From assembly GCA_020634115.1 (NCBI GenBank), contig JACKCH010000027.1, forward strand, positions 1 through 37,046: a DNA stretch of 37,046 bases. The letters run 5' to 3'. The notes under the pieces are model-generated. The model had not been told where the DNA came from and ran no database searches. It was given only the letters and a program-made list of their open reading frames with translations. Every line of letters begins with the position of its first letter. Within the stretch, counting starts at the first letter, position 1. The translations under genes were made by a program, and so were the position numbers. Positions 1 to 8,070 of the stretch are shown here, one piece after another. Origin of the DNA: Anaerolineaceae bacterium. GTDB taxonomy: Bacteria; Chloroflexota; Anaerolineae; Aggregatilineales; Phototrophicaceae.

Positions 1-233
1 ATCTCTTCGCTGCGCTGGCAGTGGGTGAGCGCTGCCGTCAGGTTGCCCTGCGTGCCGCTGGCGACAAATAACCCGGCTTCTTTACCCAGCAGGGCGGCGG
101 ATTCCGCTTCGAGTTCGTTAATGAGCGGGTCTTCGCCGTACACGTCATCGCCCACCGGGGCTTTCGCCATCGCCTCGCGCATTTCCGGCGTCGGCCAGGT
201 TACGGTATCGCTGCGTAAATCTATCGTATCCAT
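1..233 (-). CDS. ltaE: Low-specificity L-threonine aldolase, N-terminal part (cut by window edge)
   Basis: PLP-dependent aldolase that splits threonine/allo-threonine to glycine and acetaldehyde in the cytoplasm. Only the first 77 codons are present; the gene runs off the left edge. The translated start reads MDTIDLRSDTVTWPTPEM followed by REAM and GDDVYGEDP, which is the typical N-terminus of the threonine aldolase/beta-eliminating lyase family (fold type I). It continues with an ELE..AALLGKEAGLFVASGTQGN stretch matching the first PLP-phosphate-binding region. ATG at 233 is preceded by a CAGG-like ribosome site. The catalytic lysine lies outside the window. The family call is firm; substrate stereospecificity cannot be judged. 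Confidence 0.9.
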   Translation of the reverse strand, partial: MDTIDLRSDTVTWPTPEMREAMAKAPVGDDVYGEDPLINELEAESAALLGKEAGLFVASGTQGNLTAALTHCQRSEE

Positions 234-363
234 AATTTTGCCTGAGAATGAATTGACATCAAAACAGTGGCATTATAACGGGGAACGGGGACGGTTGAAA
301 TAACCATTCTGTCAGTGGGCGGTTCGCAGTTGGCCGCTGGGGATGCTGCTCCAGCGGTTTTCC

Positions 364-494
364 GTAGGGGAGTTTTGGCGGACAGGGCAAGCCCAGTCCC
401 TACAGAACCTCATCGTAGGGACGCCCTTCTGGGCGTCCGCCAACGTATTATTCCATGTCTTTTACGAGACAGACCAACAAGCCCCGCTCCTACG
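364..494. repeat. Composite palindromic intergenic element (GTAGGG/CCCTAC family)
   Basis: Most of the 270-bp space between the threonine aldolase start and the stop of the next gene consists of hairpin-forming repeats. One unit (364-403) is bounded by GTAGGGG and GTCCCTAC. A second (415-438) contains the perfect 8-bp hairpin GGACGCCC-ttct-GGGCGTCC at 419-438 and is identical over 24 nt to 7434-7457. A degenerate closing arm (CGCTCCTAC) ends near 494. I see no gene here. Confidence 0.75.
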
Positions 495-502
495 ATTTGC
501 CG

Positions 503-2245
503 TTAGCGGGCGCGGAGCAGCTCCGCAACCAGCGTATAGTTTTCCGTTTCCAGAATGCGGATGGTGTGGTCAGACGAGTAGGCCAGATACTTCCCATCCG
601 GGCTGAAGGCGACATCCGTTGCGGTGGTGTCCCCCGTAAAAGTGCCATACGTATGCACCTGCTGGAGCGTGCTGCTGGTGAAGATGCGGACGATGCCCGC
701 CGGATCGCTTTCTGCGGAAGCAATCAATGATCCGTCCGGGCTGTAGGTCAGCGCATTGACCACATGACTTTGTGACTGGTCATCCTCAGCCCGGATAAAG
801 GCCAACACATGCTGCAGGTGATCGTCGTTTTGCGCCCCGGTGACATCCCATATCTCCAAATCACCGAGTATATTGCCCATCACCACGCGGGTACTATCCG
901 GGCTGACGGCCAACGCGGTCACGTAATCCATGTGCGGCACTCTTTCCAGGAAAAAGCGACTGTTGCCTTCCGTCATCCGAACCATCAGGTAGCGTGCCTG
1001 GGCAACTGCCATGAAGCGTCCATCAGGACTCAGGAGGTCAGCGACCAGGGGGCCAAATTCTTCCTCGCCCATTGCAGTTTCGCCGGTTTCAACATTAATC
1101 GTGAATATCCGGTTGCGACCTGTAGCCCCGAACAACCGCCCATCACTGGTGAATGACAGCCCGTACTGAGGGGAAGCCAGATCACTTCTGGGTTCGATCT
1201 CTCCATCCATTATCGCCCCGGACTCAATGTTGTAGAGATAAGCGTGTGTCTCGTCGGTGACTCCCAGGATTTCTGGATCGGTTGGGCTGAAGAGAATCTC
1301 ATAGGCCGGCCCAGGGAGGTCTAAAATCCGTGCGGGCAGGTCGAGGCTGCCGGTGTCATAGAGTAGCACCTCATCCGTCGTTGAGACAGCCAGCCATTTG
1401 CCATCCGCTGACCAGGTAACATGGGTTGGCGCATCCAGCGGAACAGGTGTTGCGGTGGGTGTGACTGAGGGGGTAAAGGTGATCGAGGGGGTCAGGGTCG
1501 GGCCGGGGGTGCGCGTGGCAGTCGGTGTGAAGGTGGGCAGCGGCGTGCGAGTGGGCGTTGGCGTAGCGGTTGCCGGGATCGGCTCCACGAAATAGTCGCT
1601 GCCCTGACCCTCCGCTGTCCAGCCGGAAGTGCCGTTCAGGTCAATCTGCCACCAGTTATAGCCACCGGCACAGACCGGGCTATCCAACACGACGAAGACA
1701 TCAATCGGGTCAATCTGGCCGATTTGCTCCCCAGTGACAGACGGGGCGTTGCGAAGGCGGCTGGGCGTATTGCCGGTCAACCGTCCCTGCATCCCGACCA
1801 CCAGACGGGTTTCCGGCGTGGTTCCGGCAGGACAGCCCTGGCTTTCTCCAACCTGGGTAGGAGTTTCAACCGGCGTATCGGCCTCTACCGGCTCAACAAA
1901 ATAATCGCTGGTGTTCCCTTCCACCGTCCAGCCTTCGACTCCATCATAAGCGACGCGCCACCAGAGAAAACCCTCCACACACAACGGCCCTTCCAATACA
2001 TCGAAAACACCACCTGCCGGGATTTGTCCGACCTGCGCCCCGCTGGTGCTGGCAGCGTCCCGAATACGGTTGGCACTCCCCGGCGTGACACGCCCCTGGC
2101 CGTCAACCACAAGGCGCGGAGTCAGACAGTTTCCTTGTGCCCCAACCGGCAATGGGGGCACAAGCATGGCGACTGCCAGGAGCAAAAGCACGGCTGTACA
2201 CAAGAACAAATAACGCAAAACACTGACCTTCACTGGGCTGGACAA
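503..2245 (-). CDS. Secreted SH3b-SH3b-WD40 propeller protein
   Basis: A 580-aa exported protein, probably an envelope or extracellular binding protein; no enzymatic motif is visible. Residues 1-38 form a signal peptide (long Leu/Val core, cleavage near VGAQG). Two bacterial SH3-like modules follow at about 45-116 and 145-220; they resemble each other, with NRIRDA/SRLRNA, GQI, WW and GWT.EG..SDYFVEP in both. A Thr/Pro-rich linker spans 222-270, and a WD40/YVTN-type propeller fills 271-580, with recurring WSADGKWLAVS, LSPDGRFMAVA, YSPDGSLIASA and FSPDGKYLAYS blades. The start is TTG at 2245, chosen because GAGGTG sits five bases upstream and no in-frame ATG precedes the signal core. The architecture is typical of Chloroflexota exported proteins. 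The ligand is unknown. Confidence 0.85.
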   Translation of the reverse strand: MSSPVKVSVLRYLFLCTAVLLLLAVAMLVPPLPVGAQGNCLTPRLVVDGQGRVTPGSANRIRDAASTSGAQVGQIPAGGVFDVLEGPLCVEGFLWWRVAYDGVEGWTVEGNTSDYFVEPVEADTPVETPTQVGESQGCPAGTTPETRLVVGMQGRLTGNTPSRLRNAPSVTGEQIGQIDPIDVFVVLDSPVCAGGYNWWQIDLNGTSGWTAEGQGSDYFVEPIPATATPTPTRTPLPTFTPTATRTPGPTLTPSITFTPSVTPTATPVPLDAPTHVTWSADGKWLAVSTTDEVLLYDTGSLDLPARILDLPGPAYEILFSPTDPEILGVTDETHAYLYNIESGAIMDGEIEPRSDLASPQYGLSFTSDGRLFGATGRNRIFTINVETGETAMGEEEFGPLVADLLSPDGRFMAVAQARYLMVRMTEGNSRFFLERVPHMDYVTALAVSPDSTRVVMGNILGDLEIWDVTGAQNDDHLQHVLAFIRAEDDQSQSHVVNALTYSPDGSLIASAESDPAGIVRIFTSSTLQQVHTYGTFTGDTTATDVAFSPDGKYLAYSSDHTIRILETENYTLVAELLRAR

Positions 2246-2396
2246 GGTTTCACCTCATTCTATAGGGTTGATAGGCACGCATCGTGCCGCGACAGATGAA
2301 CAACATCACCATCACAGGTCAGTATACACAGATTATTAAAGTCAGCTTGCTTGTTTCACTGGGGGAAAATCGAGTGTGTGGCTGACCGCTGGGGAC

Positions 2397-2424
2397 AAAA
2401 AAGGGCAGTCCCAAATGACTGCCC
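2397..2424 (-). terminator. Rho-independent terminator of the 493-aa secreted protein gene
   Basis: Read on the minus strand: an 8-bp perfect stem GGGCAGTC/GACTGCCC (2403-2410 with 2417-2424), a 6-nt loop, then six T. It lies about 30 bp past the stop codon at 2456 and closes that transcription unit before the SH3b-WD40 gene. Confidence 0.9.
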
Positions 2425-2455
2425 TCATCTTCTCTGTCCGATTATTCTGACGTGG

Positions 2456-3937
2456 TTAGTTCCCCCACTGGCCGCCGCCGCTGCCGGGGTTATCGGGTGG
2501 CGCGGTATTGCCGCCCCCGCCCACCAACTGCGAGGTGGCGTCCCGCAGCACACTCACACGGCTTGTCGTGCAGGCCACCTGGTTATTCACCAACGCCGTG
2601 ACGTCCCAACTAAAGTCCGCACCGTCGCCAAAGCCCGCTGTATCAAGAGAAAGCGCGGTGTTATCCGAGCCGGTTTCAAACGTTCCCACCGGACTGCCCG
2701 CGCCATTATAAACGGTCAGGCGGTAGTTCGTCGCACCCAACGCGCCATCCCAGAAGAACGTCTCCGTACCCAGGCGCATCCCGCCTAACGGCGAGGTTGG
2801 GGCGAAACGGCTGCAATTCGCCAGCCCGGAGGCCGGGCCGGTGGTCGCCTGTCCCACACTGCCGGAAGCCAGCGCTGCCAGCATTTGCTGAATATCCGCC
2901 TCGCTGGGGATTTGAATCGCACTGCCGAGGACATCCGGGGAAACATGCACCAGCGCCGTCAACGCGGTGCGTTCGCCCGCCAGCATCGAACGCAGATTCT
3001 CCCACGCCCCGGCCACGCTGCGGCCATCGGCACTCAGAGGCGCTTTCACAGTAAAGCCTGCCGGGAGGTTCAGGTTGCCGATTTGCGCCCCGCCGGAAAG
3101 CACCATCACGCGCAGTTCGTTCGCTTCGGTGATCCACAAGGCGGTTGTCCCGGTCAGGGTGATTTCCTGACCGTTGACCGTCACCAGCACCGAGATATTT
3201 TCCGGCGCTTGCAGGACGAGCAGAGCGGGAACCGCGCCTTCACAGTCCGCGAGGCCGCTGCCGGTGCGCAGGAAAAAGTTCTGCATGAGTGTACGGCTGC
3301 TGCGTGTGACCACCGGCAGACTGTCCACCGGGTCGTTCAGTGCCAGCAGACTGGTGGATACCCAGGCGGCACGGCCTTCATACAGCACGCGCAGCCAGGC
3401 GCTATCGGCGGTACGGGCATCCGCCAGCATTTCCGTTCCCGGCGGGGCGCTGGCAAGCACTGTGCCGTCCGTGCTGGCGGAAAGGCGGATATTACTGCCG
3501 ACCAACGTAGTGACGGTAATCGGTGTACCGGGGTGCATCGCGCTTTCCGGCGCGACGGCATTCTCGACGGTGACATCCCCGACGAGGAAATATGTGACCG
3601 CCGGGCCGTCTACCGAAGCCGGGACATTGGCCTGCACGTTCATCACGGCCAGCCCCCACTGCCCGGAGGCCGCATCCAGCGCCGCTGTTTGCAAGGACTC
3701 CAGGCCGGATAGCCCGGTGCGATCTCCTGGTTGGCTAAAATCCGCCGAACCACTGGCGGTTACAGTTCCAGCACCATAACAGGCGGTTTCGCCCCCCAGC
3801 CCGGTACAGTTCTGCGCGAGGTCGGCTAAGGCCTGGTCAATGAACGCGACACATGAGGCCGCGTCATTCTGTGCAGCGACTACCGGCACGAGAATCAGCA
3901 GTAAACAGATAAGTGGCACTGTAAAATAGATACGCAT
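2456..3937 (-). CDS. Secreted SH3b-containing protein of unknown function
   Basis: A 493-aa exported protein with no catalytic motif that I recognise. Residues 1-22 are a signal peptide ending at VVAA-QND. A Cys-containing N-terminal region follows (Cys29, 44, 53; SCVAFIDQAL, NCTGLGG, ACYG) that recurs in Chloroflexota secreted proteins. An SH3-like module lies near 141-200 (SNIRLSAS, SAWLRVLYEGRAAWVS). A C-terminal beta-sandwich, fibronectin-like region (about 388-470) contains FFWDG, NYRLTVYN and FSWDVTA, and the protein ends in a Gly/Pro-rich tail. ATG at 3937 has GGGAG seven bases upstream. It has an upstream extended -10 promoter and its own terminator, so it is probably monocistronic. 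It lies in tandem with another SH3b protein gene. Confidence 0.82.
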   Translation of the reverse strand: MRIYFTVPLICLLLILVPVVAAQNDAASCVAFIDQALADLAQNCTGLGGETACYGAGTVTASGSADFSQPGDRTGLSGLESLQTAALDAASGQWGLAVMNVQANVPASVDGPAVTYFLVGDVTVENAVAPESAMHPGTPITVTTLVGSNIRLSASTDGTVLASAPPGTEMLADARTADSAWLRVLYEGRAAWVSTSLLALNDPVDSLPVVTRSSRTLMQNFFLRTGSGLADCEGAVPALLVLQAPENISVLVTVNGQEITLTGTTALWITEANELRVMVLSGGAQIGNLNLPAGFTVKAPLSADGRSVAGAWENLRSMLAGERTALTALVHVSPDVLGSAIQIPSEADIQQMLAALASGSVGQATTGPASGLANCSRFAPTSPLGGMRLGTETFFWDGALGATNYRLTVYNGAGSPVGTFETGSDNTALSLDTAGFGDGADFSWDVTALVNNQVACTTSRVSVLRDATSQLVGGGGNTAPPDNPGSGGGQWGN

Positions 3938-4018
3938 GATCTTGCTCCCTCACTATTCCCAACGGGAATCGCGATTCTCCCCGATCAAAGCGATGAACCG
4001 GAAAAATCGCATACGACC

Positions 4019-4027
4019 ATTATAGCA
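4019..4027 (-). promoter_or_regulatory. Extended -10 promoter candidate for the 493-aa secreted protein gene
   Basis: On the minus strand the sequence TGCTATAAT (4019-4027) matches an extended -10 element exactly, 82 bp upstream of the ATG at 3937. No good -35 hexamer sits 17 bp further up, as is common for extended -10 promoters. Confidence 0.5.
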
Positions 4028-4086
4028 GGATAAAGATTAGCCTGAGTTCGAGGTTGGTTTGGGTTTGTTTAGAGGATTTTTAGAGA

Positions 4087-4638
4087 TTATAGCCCTGCCC
4101 ACGCCCTCAAAGCGGCCTGAATCTCGGCGCGGATCGTCAGCCGCCGGACCCCGGTATACGCGGTGGCATAGAGCGTACCGGCCTCACCGGGCGGGCTGGC
4201 ATCCCCATCATAATACAGGTCGAAGCGCCGCCGGATGTGGTGATAGTACGACTCGGCGTTAAAAACCGGCGCACTAAAGGGGAGCATCTTCTCGCCCACG
4301 CGGACTTCTATGCCGTCCGCCGTCGTCAGCGCCCAGATACCGAGCAGCCCCAACGTCTCGACCTGCCCGTACCCCTGCGGTTTGTGCCAGATGATCGCCG
4401 CCAACCACAACTGCCCCACGCCGGAGTCCCCCGGTAAAACCCCCTGGAACGTCGCCGGGCCATACACCGAATGCCCGACCACCTGCCGCCCGATTTTCGT
4501 CAAGAATCCCGCCGCGTTCAGCCCGTCCAGCACGGCAACCAGCAGCGCCCGCGCCGGAGCCAACGCCTCTTCCTGTTTTTTGGCGGCAATTTTCCGCAAG
4601 ATCGCTTCGTACCGGGTATCGTCATCACTGGGGGGCAT
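4087..4638 (-). CDS. Hypothetical 183-aa soluble protein
   Basis: I do not recognise this protein. It is soluble, with no signal peptide or membrane helix. The N-terminal 50 residues are predicted helical (RYEAILRKIAAKKQEEALAPARALL), followed by a mixed alpha/beta body containing GQLWLAAIIWHKPQGYGQVETLGLLGIWAL and a basic patch YYHHIRRRFDLYYDGD. It ends in a short helix, IRAEIQAALRAWAGL. ATG at 4638 has AGGTG seven bases upstream, and codon usage resembles the neighbours, so translation is believable. It stands alone on the minus strand between a secreted-protein gene and a divergent plus-strand gene. No function is proposed. Confidence 0.7.
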   Translation of the reverse strand: MPPSDDDTRYEAILRKIAAKKQEEALAPARALLVAVLDGLNAAGFLTKIGRQVVGHSVYGPATFQGVLPGDSGVGQLWLAAIIWHKPQGYGQVETLGLLGIWALTTADGIEVRVGEKMLPFSAPVFNAESYYHHIRRRFDLYYDGDASPPGEAGTLYATAYTGVRRLTIRAEIQAALRAWAGL

Positions 4639-4659
4639 CGCGTTTCACCTGTGTTAGCG

Positions 4660-4704
4660 CCAGGGGATAAATCCCTCAACGGACGAGGCAGGCCTCGTCC
4701 CTAC
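4660..4704. repeat. Palindromic element copy (GGACGAGGC core)
   Basis: A 9-bp perfect stem GGACGAGGC/GCCTCGTCC (4681-4689 with 4692-4700, 2-nt loop) is followed by CTAC and preceded by GGGGATAAATCCC. The same arrangement recurs at 8030-8070, and the core recurs in opposite orientation near 23800 and 25944. It fills part of the 270-bp space upstream of the divergent genes. The rest of that gap holds a degenerate GTAGGGAC fragment near 4730 and a small CCGC-ttta-GCGG hairpin. Confidence 0.8.
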
Positions 4705-4914
4705 AAAACCTGACCCTAACGCGGGGCAAGTAGGGACAGAGCAAGCTTGATCCACTTGAAGGGACTCGGCCACCTTGCATATTGAACCGCTTTAGCGGCG
4801 GATGCCAAGAATGGTGTCCCTTGTGTCTTTATAGCATAGCAGGAAATCCAGCGACATGGACAGTGGTTTATTCAATTTTGAATTACAATATTCATAAGCG
4901 AGTCGGAGGACGTG

Positions 4915-5646
4915 ATGGCGGAAAACCCAGATAAACCCATCCCGCAGTGGCTGTGGGTCGGTTTATCCCTTATCTTGAGTCAGGTTCTCCTGATCCCGTT
5001 CTTTTTCCTCACGTATGATCTGCTACATGCTTATCCCCTGGCAGATACCTATTTCACTCTAGCAACTGTCGCGCTCGTGATCCTGGTTACTTTGCTGTTC
5101 GTCTTGCTGCTGGTTGAAGTTGCGGTGGTAAGAAGAACGTGGTTACAGCTTTTCCTTATCATCTCTGCGATGTTTGTGGCGGTCGTGGCAACAACCAAGC
5201 TAAGCATCTTTTATTACTTTTTAGGGCTTGCCCTTACCCCTCTCATACTTGTGTCACCCTTGCTCTTTGGCATCTATTTAGTGGCTGTCTTGATAAAGCG
5301 TTGGTCACGTCAGTTTCAGCTTGCGCACTTGTTGGCGCTTCTAATCTTTGTGACTCTATTCGCAGTGAGTACCGTCGCTTATGAACAGCTTGAACTGAGC
5401 TTTATCAAGCGAATTGCCAGCATGGATATAGAGGGGCGACACTTTCACGCAATTGCGTGGCATAGCTTATCCGATGGAACCACGACGATGCTTTTAGAAT
5501 GCAACAGCATAGGAATGGCCTGCCAATTGCGCTATAGGTTGGACATTTATTCAGACAATATTCGACTGGAAACTGAGGAAGGCCCCACACCCGGCATTAC
5601 GTTATTCGCTGATAATCAACCCGTCTATCATGAAGACCTCAAGTGA
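4915..5646 (+). CDS. Hypothetical multipass membrane protein
   Basis: A 243-aa integral membrane protein of unknown role. About five hydrophobic segments can be seen: WVGLSLILSQVLLIPFFFL, TLATVALVILVTLLFVLLL, a long stretch (FLIISAMFVAVVA then FLGLALTPLILVSPLL) likely forming two helices, and LLALLIFVTLFAVSTVA. They are followed by a soluble C-terminal tail of about 70 residues with two Cys (LLECNSIGMACQLRY). I chose ATG 4915 over GTG 4912 because GGAGG at 4905-4909 is correctly spaced for the ATG. The next gene starts about 55 bp downstream on the same strand, so the two are probably co-transcribed. Confidence 0.75.
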   Translation: MAENPDKPIPQWLWVGLSLILSQVLLIPFFFLTYDLLHAYPLADTYFTLATVALVILVTLLFVLLLVEVAVVRRTWLQLFLIISAMFVAVVATTKLSIFYYFLGLALTPLILVSPLLFGIYLVAVLIKRWSRQFQLAHLLALLIFVTLFAVSTVAYEQLELSFIKRIASMDIEGRHFHAIAWHSLSDGTTTMLLECNSIGMACQLRYRLDIYSDNIRLETEEGPTPGITLFADNQPVYHEDLK

Positions 5647-5701
5647 GCGCGAGATGTGATTTACACTAGACGGAATACATAAACTGACAGAGGTTATCGT
5701 G

Positions 5702-6016
5702 ATGAAAATCCTGGCGCTTGAGCAGGAAGTTCCTGGTAAGTCGACGGCTGATTTTGCACCCCATTTAAGGGCTGAAGCAACGCATGTATGGAAGTTGTAC
5801 CAGCGAGGCATTATCCGTGAATTGTATTTTCACGAGCAGGATCATACGGCGGTGTTGATGCTGGAGTGCGCGGACGTGCGGGAGGCATCCCGTGTACTCT
5901 CAGAATTCCCGCTGGTTGAGGCAGGTCTGATCAGTTTTCAGATTATTCCGCTAACACCTTATAATGGATTCTCCCGCTTGTTCGCAGATGATTTGGAGGC
6001 AAGTGACGAGATATAG
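5702..6016 (+). CDS. Small dimeric alpha/beta-barrel (YCII / muconolactone isomerase-like) protein
   Basis: A 104-aa protein with the beta-alpha-beta-beta-alpha-beta pattern of ferredoxin-like dimeric alpha/beta-barrel proteins. It opens with a MKILALEQEV strand, then a helix with HLRAEATHVWKLYQRGIIRELYF, the strand HTAVLMLEC, the helix VREASRVLSEFPLVEAG, and the final strand LISFQIIPLTPY. The layout resembles the muconolactone-isomerase/YCII families, where the WxLYxxGxIRE region is common. No catalytic residue can be assigned. ATG 5702 (GTG 5699 is an alternative) follows AGAGG by eight bases. It probably shares a transcript with the membrane protein gene upstream. The fold assignment comes from the pattern only. 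Confidence 0.65.
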   Translation: MKILALEQEVPGKSTADFAPHLRAEATHVWKLYQRGIIRELYFHEQDHTAVLMLECADVREASRVLSEFPLVEAGLISFQIIPLTPYNGFSRLFADDLEASDEI

Positions 6017-6092
6017 CCAGCAACGGGTACATGAGTCGCCACCAAATCATCCAGCGTGAGCGGCCTGCCGATCTCCACCACGACCCGCAACC

Positions 6093-6127
6093 AAAAAACG
6101 ATAGGGGGCGATCACCCTCTATCGTTT
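6093..6127. terminator. Bidirectional terminator between converging genes
   Basis: A long hairpin, AACGATAG-GGGG against CCC-TCTATCGTT, sits between the stop of the plus-strand barrel gene (6016) and the stop of the minus-strand ligase gene (6162). On the minus strand it is followed by TTTTTT, which makes it a strong terminator for the liv/CoA-ligase cluster. The plus-strand T run is short, so the stop is weaker in that direction. Confidence 0.85.
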
Positions 6128-6161
6128 CGCATAACACGCTGTTTCGCCTGGCGTCCCGGCG

Positions 6162-7373
6162 TTACTCCCACGTCCGTTCGTCCAGGATGGCGCGTTTGTG
6201 GGGTTCAATCACGCCCGGTTCAACAATCACCACCTCGTCCACCCGCAGCCGGGCGACGCCTTGCACATGGGCCTTCACCGCGTCCGCCACCTGCTCGGCG
6301 CTTTCGCCGGGTTTGAGTTCCACGCGCACCGTCACATAGTCCTTGTTTTCCGGGCGGGTGATGACGGCCTGAGCATGTTTGACCTGTGGCACTCGTGCCA
6401 TCACCGCCAGCAACTGATTGGGATGCAGGAACATGCCGCGCACCTTGATCGCATCGCCGCTGCGCCCGAACAGGCCAAGTAACTGCTGCGGGCAACCGTC
6501 CGCCGGTTCTCCCGCCACCGCGCCCAAGTCGCCCGTGCCGAAGCGCACCAGCGGATAGCCCTTGTTGAAGGTCGTCGCCACGATTTCGCCCACGTTCCCG
6601 GCTTCTACCGGTTGGCCGGTGTCCGGATCGCAGATTTCCAGGTAGACCACTTCCGTAATGCAGAAGCCCTGCACGGCCTCGCGGGTGTAACCGATGAATC
6701 CCAAGTCGGCGGTGCCGTAAGCCGATGTAGTGGTCATGCCGTACTCGCCCTCAAACCGCGCCCGCTGCGTTGGTGTGTACGGTTCGGCGGAGAACAGTGC
6801 TTTTTTGATCGGCACGCCCTCTTTGGGGATGCCCATCTTCGCCATCTCATCCAGAATCGTCATCAGGTAGCTCGGCTGGCCGACAAACCCGGTTGCATTC
6901 AGCTTGAGTGCCATCATGATTTGCAGTTCGGTGTTGCCGGGGCCGGTGGGCAGCACCGTCGCGCCGCACGCCCGCAGTGCCTCGTCTATCAGCATCCCCG
7001 CCGGAGTCAGGTGATACATGAAGGTATTCAGCACCCGATCCCCTTTGCCAAAACCCACATATTTGAAGGCCGCCAACGCCTGTTCCGCCATTTCCGGGTT
7101 GGGCGGCTGCGGGTCGAAAATCGGGCCGGGGGAAATGTAGATGCGCGGCAGGGTATCCGGGTCAACCGCCAGGAAACCCCCAAACGGCGGATTCTCGGCG
7201 TGAATCTTAATCAGATCATCTTTGCGCGTCACCGGAATTTTGGGTAAATCCGCCGCGCCCTGGATGTTCCCCGGAGTCAGTCCGGCCTTGTCCAACAGGT
7301 TTTTGATGGCGGGGGCGTTGGCATACGCATGGGCGATTAAGTCACGGATTCGGGTATCAAGTGCTGGGGTCAC
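6162..7373 (-). CDS. PaaK-like AMP-forming CoA ligase homologue with degenerate P-loop
   Basis: A 403-aa member of the phenylacetate-CoA ligase branch of adenylate-forming enzymes. The family activates a carboxylic acid with ATP and transfers it to CoA. Visible motifs are A5-like SAYGTADLG (217-225), A7-like YPLVRFGTGDLG (273-284), the hinge GRSGDAIKVRG (303-313) and a possible terminal lysine in EPHKRAILDERTW (K393). The region that should hold the glycine-rich P-loop (SSGTTGKP in PaaK) instead reads RIYISPGPIFDP (77-88), so ATP handling may differ or be lost. It is slightly shorter than PaaK (about 430 aa). It is the last gene of the liv cluster, just before the terminator, which suggests it acts on the imported compound. 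The substrate cannot be inferred. Confidence 0.85.
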   Translation of the reverse strand: MTPALDTRIRDLIAHAYANAPAIKNLLDKAGLTPGNIQGAADLPKIPVTRKDDLIKIHAENPPFGGFLAVDPDTLPRIYISPGPIFDPQPPNPEMAEQALAAFKYVGFGKGDRVLNTFMYHLTPAGMLIDEALRACGATVLPTGPGNTELQIMMALKLNATGFVGQPSYLMTILDEMAKMGIPKEGVPIKKALFSAEPYTPTQRARFEGEYGMTTTSAYGTADLGFIGYTREAVQGFCITEVVYLEICDPDTGQPVEAGNVGEIVATTFNKGYPLVRFGTGDLGAVAGEPADGCPQQLLGLFGRSGDAIKVRGMFLHPNQLLAVMARVPQVKHAQAVITRPENKDYVTVRVELKPGESAEQVADAVKAHVQGVARLRVDEVVIVEPGVIEPHKRAILDERTWE

Positions 7374-7433
7374 AGTTTGAGCCTTTCCTGAAAATAGTGA
7401 TTGTGGATGGACAGCGGACAGCGAATGCCCGTT

Positions 7434-7457
7434 GTAGGGACGCCCTTCTGGGCGTCC
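7434..7457. repeat. Palindromic element, identical to 415-438
   Basis: A GTAGGG boundary followed by an 8-bp perfect hairpin (GGACGCCC/GGGCGTCC, 7438-7457) in the gap between the NTF2-like gene and the PaaK-like gene. The 24 bases are identical to those at 415-438, about 7 kb away, which shows recent spread or conversion. Confidence 0.8.
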
Positions 7458-7497
7458 ACCGAAAACAAGGGGGATGTAAGAACGTCTACTCCGGCAG

Positions 7498-8007
7498 CTA
7501 CTGGTATTCCGGGTGTTTCGCCATGAAAGCCTGCAATCCGCTCATCCCGGTTTGCCGAACCTTATTCTGCACTACCGGACTCCACCCTAACAGGATGCCG
7601 GACATCCCCAATGCCATGCGTGTCCAGCGCCACAGGTCGAACGTGTCACGGTGATGGATAATCAGGCCATCCTGGAACGCAAACGCCGCGTCAATGATGT
7701 TATGCACTTTCCGCCCGGTGTTAAAGGTGTAGGTGGCTTCCCAGTGGGCTGTGCCGGTGTTCCCCTGCGCCTGCACGTTGCGGAACTCAACCTGCAAATC
7801 TGTGCCACGTTCACACAGCATGTGCCACATCGCGCACGCCTGTTTCCCTTTTAGCCCCACAAATACCGGGTCGGAAAACTCTACCTGGGGATGGTAACAG
7901 GCGATCATCCCGGCGTAATCACGCTGCTGGAAGCTGGTGTAAAACTGGGTGATGAGCTGCTGTGGATCGGTTTGTGTCAAAATAACCACCTTTTCCCGGT
8001 AAACCAT
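7498..8007 (-). CDS. SnoaL/NTF2-like fold protein
   Basis: A protein of up to 169 aa with the features of the SnoaL-like (NTF2 superfamily) polyketide-cyclase fold. They are an opening helix QQLITQFYTSFQQRDYAGMIACYHPQVEFSDPVF, GLKGKQACAMWHML, and a curved sheet with AHWEATYTFNTGRKVHN.IDAAFAFQDGLIIHHRDTFDLWRW. The C-terminus extends past the usual 130 residues. Such proteins are small cytoplasmic enzymes or binding proteins with a conical pocket; the actual reaction is unknown. The ATG at 8007 has no clear ribosome site. TTG at 7980 has AAGGTGG five bases upstream and would start just before the fold, so it may be the real start. It lies between livF and the PaaK-like gene in the same direction. 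Confidence 0.8.
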   Translation of the reverse strand: MVYREKVVILTQTDPQQLITQFYTSFQQRDYAGMIACYHPQVEFSDPVFVGLKGKQACAMWHMLCERGTDLQVEFRNVQAQGNTGTAHWEATYTFNTGRKVHNIIDAAFAFQDGLIIHHRDTFDLWRWTRMALGMSGILLGWSPVVQNKVRQTGMSGLQAFMAKHPEYQ

Positions 8008-8029
8008 ACCAGATGAAAATTTCGCGCTG

Positions 8030-8070
8030 AGGGGTAAATCCCCAACGGACGAGGCAGGCCTCGTCCCTAC
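8030..8070. repeat. Palindromic element copy (GGACGAGGC core), fused to heptamer array
   Basis: GGGGTAAATCCCC, then CAAC, then the 9-bp stem GGACGAGGC/GCCTCGTCC (8047-8055 with 8058-8066), ending CTAC. It is nearly identical to 4660-4704. Its terminal AC is the first two bases of the ACTGAAA repeat array that follows. Confidence 0.8.

Noticed and set aside
2885..3712. 275-codon plus-strand open frame
   Set aside because: Antisense shadow of the 493-aa secreted protein gene, which has a signal peptide, ribosome site, promoter and terminator.
4912..4914. GTG start for the membrane protein gene
   Set aside because: It is only two bases from GGAGG; the ATG at 4915 has proper spacing.
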